Assembly (NCBI GenBank): GCA_002366635.1
Contig: DFBN01000136.1
Span: 1 to 7,658 of the forward strand
DNA from: Caldifarciminota bacterium UBA3079
GTDB lineage: Bacteria > Hydrothermota > Tepidihabitantia > Tepidihabitantales > Tepidihabitantaceae
DNA length: 7,658 nt
Reading direction: 5' to 3'
Part shown: positions 1-6,030 of the stretch, piece after piece
Layout: every line of letters starts with the position of its first letter
How positions within the stretch are numbered: the first letter of the stretch is position 1
Translations under genes and position numbers: made by a program
The notes under the pieces: generated by a model
What the model was told of the DNA's origin: nothing
Database searches by the model: none
Seen by the model: only the letters and a program-made list of their open reading frames with translations

Positions 1-229
1 ACACCGGGCCGGACAAAAGGTGCGGGTTTTGAGTCCGTCATACGGGATGCTGTCGCTATGGGATGTGGCCGGCCGGCTCGTAAAGCAGGAACGCCTATTG
101 CATCAACTTAGGCTCAACTGGTCAGCAACCGACCGTAATGGAAAATGCCTGCCGAGCGGCGTATATGTGTTGACACTATCCGACTCCACCGCTAAGCTAT
201 CCTGTAAACTGGTTGTGACAGCAGAATAG
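1..229 (+). CDS. C-terminal fragment of a secreted protein with a type IX-like (FlgD-like) sorting domain, 5' truncated
   Basis: The frame is open from the first bases of the window to a TAG at 227-229, so this is the 3' end of a larger gene; the GTG at 20 is only an internal codon. About 75 residues are visible. They show the pattern of Bacteroidetes-style C-terminal sorting domains with an FlgD-like Ig fold: a strand ending in LWDVAGRLV, then LNWSATDRNG, then LPSGVYVLTL, and a final KLVV close to the C-terminus. The same pattern closes the next two genes. In known type IX systems such domains direct cargo across the outer membrane and are then removed or linked to the surface. The main domain lies outside the window, so its activity cannot be given. 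The next gene starts 23 nt downstream on the same strand, which suggests one transcript. Confidence 0.8.
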   Translation, partial: HRAGQKVRVLSPSYGMLSLWDVAGRLVKQERLLHQLRLNWSATDRNGKCLPSGVYVLTLSDSTAKLSCKLVVTAE

Positions 230-252
230 GTTACTGTGACTCAAGGAAATCT

Positions 253-2502
253 TTGGAGCTTTTGTTATTTCTTGTCTTCGGATTGGCCGCCTCCTGCCCG
301 GACCGGCCACCGCTCAAGGTATATCCAAAGAGTCCGGTAGCAGGACAACCCGATTACAACGGCTGGCTCGAAAAGGCAGACCTTCCCTATCCATTGGCAC
401 ATCAGATGGCAGCCTCTTTACAGGATTCAGCAGACCGCTATTTTGTATTTGGTGGACAACGCTCGGTCCACGGCACGATGCAGCAGAATTGCCTGAAGTA
501 TTCCGCATTGACCAACAGTTGGTCCCTTTGCACACCGATGCGTTTTCCCCGTGGTATCGGTCGGGCAATCGCGGTCAAAAACCTCATTTATGTGCTCGGT
601 GGCTGTGAGACCTTTGGAACCGGCCTTCCAAAGGTTGAGGTTTACGACCCCTTTGCCGACACCTGGAGCGTTGCCCCGAATATGCCGGAAAGCCTGTATG
701 ATTTCGGTGCGGCAACCTGGCGTGACAGCATTATCTATTTATTTGGCGGCGGAAACTGGTCACCCGGTTCACCACCAACCGGCCGTGTCTGGTTATTCGA
801 CCCGGCAAACAGTAGCTGGGACTCAGCAACCCCTTTACCCGTTCCGATTGGTGCTTTATGCTCGGAGATAATCGGCGATACAATCATTGTCGCAACCGGC
901 TGGACCGAGTCTGGTCCGACAAATGCAGTCTGGTGCGGCCTGATTGAACCATCAGACCCCAAAGAAATCATCTGGGAAAGGTTTGATACGCTTCCCGGTA
1001 TGCCAAGGTGCCGCACGGTTTCCTCGGTAGTGAACAACAGGATTTATCTTGTCGGCGGCATCCTGGAACAAGGTGTGGTTTCCAATGAAACATGGATGTT
1101 CGACCCTCAAGCTATCTCTTGGCAAATGCTGCCACCAAAACCCCACCCGATTTCCGATGTTTATGGTACCGGCATAATCCATGACAAGCTCTATTTCCCT
1201 GGTGGTTTTCCAGGCACTGCCCCGTATTTGAAAGCACACGATGCACTGAATACAGGACAGTATGCCCACGACATCGGTGTCAATCATATTTCATCTCCAA
1301 AAGGTCGGCTGGTTCCAGACAGAATCTATCCTGTTATTGTTTGGGTCCAGAATTTCGGCGGCTCTGCTGAAACATTTACTGCCAGCTCAGAAATAGTTGA
1401 TTCCCTGTCACACGAACTCTTGTTCGAGTCAAACAAGATAGTTGCACTGGACACCGGCGAATCCAGAACCGTGGATTTCGGTCAATTCGACCCTGGGCCT
1501 GGCAGAATCTTCAAGGTTATGTCTGCTGTTCACTTGGCCGGTGATGAGAACCCGGATAATGACACTGCACGATGCCGCTGCCGAACGACATCCGGAAGTG
1601 AACCGGACGGTTACGGATATATTTATAGATCCACCCAGGAACCTGATACAATAATCTTTCAGTGGTTTGACCCGACAGGCGGCGACACTATTGATGACTG
1701 GGAACCGAATCCTGACGATGGGATTTCTGAACGCGACCTCTCTTTCCCGTTTCCTTTTTATGGCGACAGTATTGAAGAAATCTATATCTGCACCAACGGC
1801 TTTCTTGAAACATCCGAACTTTCCTGCCCGGTCAACCGCAATCTGCCATTCTATGATATGACCGACATCATCGCACCGTTCTGGGATGACCTTACCCTGC
1901 GCGAATCCGGAACCGTAATCGAGAAACAAGACACTGACAAAGTTGCCTGGACCTGGATTGAAGTCCCACGCTACCCTTCTTGCCCCAAGAATGCAGAGAA
2001 AATGACATTCCAGATTATCCTGCATGCTGATGGTCGGATTCAGTTCAATTACCTGAGCCTCGATGGAAACCAGGCCAGCTCGACTATCGGAATCCAGGGC
2101 CGCGATGGAACCTGGCGCTGGTTCCTTGAATATGCCTGCAATGGCGAACCTGCAAACCACATTCCGGCCGATTCGTTGACTATCGTTTTTGCCCCGCCTG
2201 TAACCGGGATTCGTGAACAGCCATCGTGCCGCTTAGCTTCTCTTCTGTCACTGGAATGCCCGACTATCTGCACCCAGACACGCATTTCGATAAGAATCAT
2301 CTGGCATACACCGGATATTCCGAAAGTAAATGTATTTGATGTATGCGGCCGACTTATTACTGCAATGAACCTGAAAGGCAATGGGAACTGCACCATTGAC
2401 TGGAATCTTGACAATCATGCCCGACTGGCACCGGGGGCATATTTCCTGCGGGTCACTACTTCACAAGCCAATCTGACCAAAAAACTCGTTATCACCGATT
2501 AG
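253..2502 (+). CDS. Secreted kelch-repeat protein with CARDB-like, nidogen-like and C-terminal sorting domains
   Basis: The 749-residue product begins with a short hydrophobic segment (residues 3-14), read as a signal peptide. Residues 60-320 hold about six kelch blades, seen as repeated Y-hydrophobic-GG motifs (RYFVFGG 62-68, IYVLGG 112-117, IYLFGG 161-166, IYLVGG 264-269, LYFPGG 313-318), several followed by a DP..W strand (YDPFADTW 131-138, FDPANSSW 182-189, FDPQAISW 283-290). Residues 337-445 resemble a CARDB-type Ig domain. Residues 455-650 look nidogen-like: ICTNGF 512-517, IIAPFWDDL 539-547, TFQIILHADG 585-594, TIGIQG 611-616. Residues about 651-749 form a sorting domain (FDVCGRLI, LAPGAYFLRV, KKLVITD). 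The start is TTG at 253; it is the only usual start codon in frame between the upstream stop at 205-207 and the hydrophobic segment, with AAGGA at 243-247 as ribosome site. Kelch propellers usually bind proteins or glycans. No catalytic residues are evident, so a surface-binding role is inferred. The residues A-A-S-C15 weakly resemble a lipobox. Confidence 0.88.
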   Translation: MELLLFLVFGLAASCPDRPPLKVYPKSPVAGQPDYNGWLEKADLPYPLAHQMAASLQDSADRYFVFGGQRSVHGTMQQNCLKYSALTNSWSLCTPMRFPRGIGRAIAVKNLIYVLGGCETFGTGLPKVEVYDPFADTWSVAPNMPESLYDFGAATWRDSIIYLFGGGNWSPGSPPTGRVWLFDPANSSWDSATPLPVPIGALCSEIIGDTIIVATGWTESGPTNAVWCGLIEPSDPKEIIWERFDTLPGMPRCRTVSSVVNNRIYLVGGILEQGVVSNETWMFDPQAISWQMLPPKPHPISDVYGTGIIHDKLYFPGGFPGTAPYLKAHDALNTGQYAHDIGVNHISSPKGRLVPDRIYPVIVWVQNFGGSAETFTASSEIVDSLSHELLFESNKIVALDTGESRTVDFGQFDPGPGRIFKVMSAVHLAGDENPDNDTARCRCRTTSGSEPDGYGYIYRSTQEPDTIIFQWFDPTGGDTIDDWEPNPDDGISERDLSFPFPFYGDSIEEIYICTNGFLETSELSCPVNRNLPFYDMTDIIAPFWDDLTLRESGTVIEKQDTDKVAWTWIEVPRYPSCPKNAEKMTFQIILHADGRIQFNYLSLDGNQASSTIGIQGRDGTWRWFLEYACNGEPANHIPADSLTIVFAPPVTGIREQPSCRLASLLSLECPTICTQTRISIRIIWHTPDIPKVNVFDVCGRLITAMNLKGNGNCTIDWNLDNHARLAPGAYFLRVTTSQANLTKKLVITD

Positions 2503-2506
2503 TGCC

Positions 2507-4471
2507 TTGACTCAATTGTTACTCTTCTTACTCGTGTCAAACTTGGCTATCAATCCGGTTCGGCTGGTCCAGATCCAGATACCTAATCATGATGCCTTAT
2601 ATGAACTTCCCGCATCATTGGACATAGTGGACGCAAATGACACCATGGTTCGTATTCTCGTTACCGACCCGGAATCAATACTGCTCCATAACATCGGTTA
2701 TAAGCCCCGAACAATAATCGCTGACTATAAAGCATGGCTTGATTCCAATCTCCAGAACTATCGCACCTTTGCACAAGTATGCAGCATCATGCACAATATC
2801 GCATTAACACACCCTGAAATCTGCCGACTTGATACAATCGGTCTGACCGCGCGTAATCATGAAATCCTTGCCTTGCGTATTACTGACAACCCGAAGAGAG
2901 AAAAACCCGAACCCGAAATCAGAATCATCGGGGTCCATCACGGCGATGAGAAAATCGCAACTGAAATATGCCTGGAGTTTGCCGATTTTCTTGCTGAGAG
3001 CTATGACACAAGCTCAACAGTTCATACACTGATAAACTCCAGGGAAATCTGGGTCATACCAATCCTTAATGCCGACGGCCATATCGCCAACACCCGGCGC
3101 AACGGTAACAATGTTGACATCAACCGCGACTATGGCTACAAGTGGGACCAGCGGGGCAATAGCACCAGACCCTTTTCTCAACCGGAAACAAAAGCAATCC
3201 GGCAACACAGTATTGAAAACAACATTACCCTGGAATTCGCTTATCATTCAGTCCAATCATATGTCAACTATTTGTGGGACAACCATCGGGTTGACCCGCC
3301 CGATTCCGGTTACATTCTGGCCTTGGCCCAGCGCTACGCCGATTCTACTTATGGCTCGCGGACAACCCGGCTTACCCCAATCAACGGCTACGACTGGTAC
3401 GCGGTCTATGGTTCATGCCAGGACGCCGACTTCGGGCTCTGGGGCACATTGAGTTATACCATCGAAACCCGCCAGCCCGGCACCCGCGTGCAAATTGACT
3501 CAATCTGCACGGCAAACCGAAAGGCACTACTCGGTTTAATCGAAGCATCTGGCAACGGCATATCCGGTACAGTCCGAGATTCGATTACCCACGAACCGCT
3601 CTTCGCCCGAATCGCAATTACAAATCCGATAAGATGGCATGTGTATTCTGATGCAGGACTGGGCGACTATCACAAACCGCTGCCTTCAGGTAGCTACACG
3701 GTAACTGCCTATGTGCAAGGATACCAACCAAAAACAGTTGACAGCATAGTAGTTCCTGAACATGGCTCAGTCACTGTTGATTTCAGCCTTTCCCCTGACA
3801 CTGCTGGCATCAGCTATATCGAAGAAATGGTTTGGCTTTACCATGCCGACCCCCACCATCTAATCCCAACCCATTCGCTCAATTGCCTTGGCCCACCCGA
3901 TGGCCGGTTCTTTTCTCTTGGCCGTCTGGGTCAGATATGCGTTTCATCAGGACAGCATCCCATTTCCAATCTGCCCGGTGATGACATCACTGTTTTTGAC
4001 TCTGACACTGCTGATGGGTATTGGCTTTATGCTGGTAACGATTGGAATGGGCCTTGGTCCGGCTGCGGCCATTCATACGGAACTGCTTCTTTTGACCTCG
4101 GGCTCGACAGCGCCCATTATCTGCGCATCGTCTGTGACAGCACCGGCTCAAGCAGCAACCCTTTGGCAAGTCTTGACCTCGATGCTGTGGCTTTCCGCAC
4201 ACCCACGGTTGGCATTACCCGGGATATCAAAACCTGGATATGGCCGAATCCTGTAATCAATCTCCTGAACCTTAAAGCCGGTCCGGGAAGTGTTTTGAAA
4301 ATCGTTGACACATCGGGTCGATTGATACAATATTACCGGACTGAAAACGAATATATTACTATTGACTTGCACCAAGCAGGAATATCGCCCGGGGTGTATC
4401 TGGCAATACTGCAAACACCCAGGGAAAAAATGACGAGCAAACTGGTCTTTGTTAGAAATGGAGGTAAATAG
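2507..4471 (+). CDS. Secreted M14-family zinc carboxypeptidase with regulatory-like, beta-rich and C-terminal sorting domains
   Basis: A 654-residue metallocarboxypeptidase predicted to remove C-terminal residues from peptides outside the cell. A short hydrophobic leader (residues 4-14) and a probable propeptide precede the catalytic domain (about 75-348). Zinc ligands are H145 and E148 (HGDE) and H247 (FAYHS). Substrate-binding residues are R198 and N206-R207 (DINRD). Y298 is a plausible Tyr248 equivalent, and E320 in YTIETR is the general base, so the enzyme looks active. Residues 351-430 match a carboxypeptidase regulatory-like beta sandwich (GTVRD, PSGSYTVTAYVQGYQ). Residues 440-565 form another beta-rich domain with LGPPDG (461-466), DDITVFD and a terminal LDLDAVAF. 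Residues 571-654 are a type A sorting domain (WIWPNP, VDTSGRLI, ISPGVYLAIL, SKLVFV). Porphyromonas CPG70 is a known M14 type IX cargo. Start is TTG at 2507, 4 nt after the preceding stop and without a clear Shine-Dalgarno, suggesting translational coupling; TTG at 2516 is an alternative. Confidence 0.93.
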   Translation: MTQLLLFLLVSNLAINPVRLVQIQIPNHDALYELPASLDIVDANDTMVRILVTDPESILLHNIGYKPRTIIADYKAWLDSNLQNYRTFAQVCSIMHNIALTHPEICRLDTIGLTARNHEILALRITDNPKREKPEPEIRIIGVHHGDEKIATEICLEFADFLAESYDTSSTVHTLINSREIWVIPILNADGHIANTRRNGNNVDINRDYGYKWDQRGNSTRPFSQPETKAIRQHSIENNITLEFAYHSVQSYVNYLWDNHRVDPPDSGYILALAQRYADSTYGSRTTRLTPINGYDWYAVYGSCQDADFGLWGTLSYTIETRQPGTRVQIDSICTANRKALLGLIEASGNGISGTVRDSITHEPLFARIAITNPIRWHVYSDAGLGDYHKPLPSGSYTVTAYVQGYQPKTVDSIVVPEHGSVTVDFSLSPDTAGISYIEEMVWLYHADPHHLIPTHSLNCLGPPDGRFFSLGRLGQICVSSGQHPISNLPGDDITVFDSDTADGYWLYAGNDWNGPWSGCGHSYGTASFDLGLDSAHYLRIVCDSTGSSSNPLASLDLDAVAFRTPTVGITRDIKTWIWPNPVINLLNLKAGPGSVLKIVDTSGRLIQYYRTENEYITIDLHQAGISPGVYLAILQTPREKMTSKLVFVRNGGK

Positions 4472-5124
4472 TGAAAAACATAGCGTTAATCGCGCTTGCG
4501 GCCCTGATTACCGGCTGCGGTGGTCAGCAGACCAAACAGGTAAATCCGCCAGCCAAGCCAACTGAGGATACAACAGTGGTCAAAAAGCCAGACACAACAG
4601 AAACGGCAGTCCTTAAAGACACCCTGATATCTGACAGCCTGCCCGAAAACCTTTACATCAATATCGAAGTCAAGGATTACGGCACGATGAAAGTCAAATT
4701 CTATACCAAAGACGCACCCGAAAATGTCACAAATGTTGCCAACCTGGCGATAAAGGAATTCTACAACGGGCTGACATTCCACCGGATTGTTCCCAATTTC
4801 GTGGTTCAGGGTGGTGACCCGAAAGGCGACGGCACCGGCGGCCCTGGATATACGGTCAAAGCAGAAATAAAACGGAAGCATGAAAAGGGTTCGATAGCGA
4901 TGGCACGCATCGGTGGCCCGGCCAATCCGGAAAAGCGTTCTTCAGGCAGTCAGTTCTACCTTTGTCTGCAACCACTTCCCCAGCTTGACGGCGAATATAC
5001 GGTAATCGGCAAACTGGTCCAGGGTATGGATGTCCTGGAAAAACTGGGTAAAGTGGAAACCGGGCAAAGGGATATGCCGGTTGAACCGGTCATAATGGAA
5101 TCGGTAACAGTCACTACCGAATAA
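4471..5124 (+). CDS. Lipoprotein cyclophilin-type peptidyl-prolyl cis-trans isomerase
   Basis: A 217-residue protein catalysing cis-trans isomerisation of Xaa-Pro bonds during folding. Residues 1-16 are a lipoprotein signal (MKN, hydrophobic core, lipobox ITGC with C16). Residue +2 is Gly rather than Asp, so outer-membrane sorting by the proteobacterial rule is likely. Residues 17-57 are a Pro/Thr/Lys-rich linker. Residues 60-217 are the cyclophilin domain: FHRIVPNF (103-110) with catalytic R105 (Arg55 of human cyclophilin A), VVQGGD (111-116) with Q113, GTGGPGY (121-127), GSQF (159-162) with F162, and LDGEYTVIGKLVQGMDV (172-188). Q171 replaces the Trp121 that contacts cyclosporin. The GTG start shares its G with the TAG of the carboxypeptidase gene, and GGAGG at 4460-4464 lies 6 nt upstream, the best ribosome site in this operon. 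Co-transcription with three secreted proteins suggests, but does not prove, that it helps fold them in the periplasm. A terminator follows. Confidence 0.95.
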   Translation: MKNIALIALAALITGCGGQQTKQVNPPAKPTEDTTVVKKPDTTETAVLKDTLISDSLPENLYINIEVKDYGTMKVKFYTKDAPENVTNVANLAIKEFYNGLTFHRIVPNFVVQGGDPKGDGTGGPGYTVKAEIKRKHEKGSIAMARIGGPANPEKRSSGSQFYLCLQPLPQLDGEYTVIGKLVQGMDVLEKLGKVETGQRDMPVEPVIMESVTVTTE

Positions 5125-5136
5125 CCGGTTTTATTA

Positions 5137-6030
5137 TCAATCAGGCCCGGATTCGTCCGGGCCTGATATTTTTTCGGCCAAGGTCTGAATATGGGCTGGC
5201 GTGGTCCCGCAACAACCGCCCAGAATTCTGGCACCGTCAGCAGCAATTCCTGCAAGTTCGCGCGCAAAATCATCCGGCCCGACTGCATCTGAAAAATCCC
5301 ACCCGGTTGCAATACTGGGATGTCCGATATTCGGATAGCAGCCGGATACAAACTCAGTCCTGCCTGCTAATACCTTTATACCTGAACGACACACGGGTAT
5401 CGGCGTGCAATTGATAAGCACGGCCGAAGGTCTGAAATCCAGCACTTCTGAAACCGCATATTCCAGAAAATCACTGTTTAACAAATGCCTATCGTCCCGG
5501 AGAATAAAACTCACCATTGCCGGAACCGATAGTTTGGAACAGGCTTGCGCAGCCAGTTTTGCTTCAACAGTGCTGTTCATCGTCTCTATGAGAAGCAAAT
5601 CAGCACCGGCCTGAACCAGGTTTTCCGCATGTTCTTCAAAATCTGCCCGTGCCTCCTGAACCCCAGGGAAAAGTTCTGGATGATAACAGTCTTCTACCGG
5701 GGCAATTGAACCCGCCACAACTATACTCTTAGAACCAATCGCTTTGTGTGCCAATTCAATCGCGGCCAAACTCAGCTCTTTTGCACTCTGTTTCAGTCCG
5801 ACTCTGGCAACAGTGCGCGGATTGGTTCTGAATGTATTTGCGGTAATAATCTGGGCACCGGCCCGGACATAATCTGCGTGAATCCGGCCAACCAGTTCCG
5901 GTGCTTCTAACAATGCCCATCCTGACCAGAACGGCAAACGGGTCCTGAAACCGCGGCGCTCCAGTTCAGTGCCCATCGCACCGTCCAGCAACACAACCCT
6001 GTTTTCCTGAAGAAGTCTGCTAAGAGTCAT
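5137..6030 (-). CDS. Homocysteine S-methyltransferase family protein (zinc-dependent TIM barrel)
   Basis: A 297-residue cytoplasmic enzyme expected to move a methyl group onto homocysteine to form methionine. The length fits stand-alone members (about 300). Visible motifs are LLDGAMGTELERRG (14-27), IITANTFRTNP (61-71), LIETM (147-151), the first zinc ligand C208 in INCTP, and the C-terminal zinc pair C273-C274 in GGCCGT (271-276), so the homocysteine-activating zinc site is complete. The methyl donor (S-methylmethionine, betaine or a methyl-folate/corrinoid partner) cannot be told from sequence. Neither a cobalamin-binding nor a folate-binding domain is fused, unlike full-length MetH. The ATG at 6028-6030 overlaps the end of mtnA by 11 nt, with a weak AGGCGG ahead of it, so translation is probably coupled to mtnA. 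The last residues, SGPDESGPD, are encoded by the opposing operon's terminator hairpin and are probably a dispensable tail. Confidence 0.93.
   Translation of the reverse strand: MTLSRLLQENRVVLLDGAMGTELERRGFRTRLPFWSGWALLEAPELVGRIHADYVRAGAQIITANTFRTNPRTVARVGLKQSAKELSLAAIELAHKAIGSKSIVVAGSIAPVEDCYHPELFPGVQEARADFEEHAENLVQAGADLLLIETMNSTVEAKLAAQACSKLSVPAMVSFILRDDRHLLNSDFLEYAVSEVLDFRPSAVLINCTPIPVCRSGIKVLAGRTEFVSGCYPNIGHPSIATGWDFSDAVGPDDFARELAGIAADGARILGGCCGTTPAHIQTLAEKISGPDESGPD
5140..5174 (+). terminator. Rho-independent terminator of the plus-strand secreted-protein operon
   Basis: The arms at 5140-5151 and 5156-5167 are perfectly complementary over 12 bp (ATCAGGCCCGGA pairs with TCCGGGCCTGAT). They enclose a TTCG tetraloop and are followed by A and six T's (5169-5174). 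The hairpin begins 15 nt after the cyclophilin stop. The T-tract is only on the plus strand; reading minus, the hairpin is followed by TGATAATAAAAC, so it should work mainly for the plus operon. It lies entirely within the 3' coding end of the convergent methyltransferase gene. Confidence 0.95.

Noticed and set aside
1429..2160. Long minus-strand open frame of 243 codons opposite the kelch gene
   Set aside because: It is antisense to a gene with clear kelch and nidogen-like motifs, shows no recognisable domain, and is best explained as a shadow of the real frame.
237..2515. TGACTCAA occurring just after two gene stops (237-244 and 2508-2515), considered as a shared regulatory or restart motif
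   Set aside because: The same octamer also appears inside the carboxypeptidase coding region near 3496, so the placement is probably chance.
5102..5119. CGGTA/TACCG inverted repeat as a terminator for the minus-strand operon
   Set aside because: The stem is only 5 bp with an 8-nt loop, lies inside the cyclophilin coding end, and has no T-run on the minus strand.
4956..5351. Minus-strand open frame of 131 codons spanning the convergent gene ends
   Set aside because: It overlaps the cyclophilin, the terminator and the methyltransferase in another frame, including its GGCCGT zinc motif, so it is a shadow.
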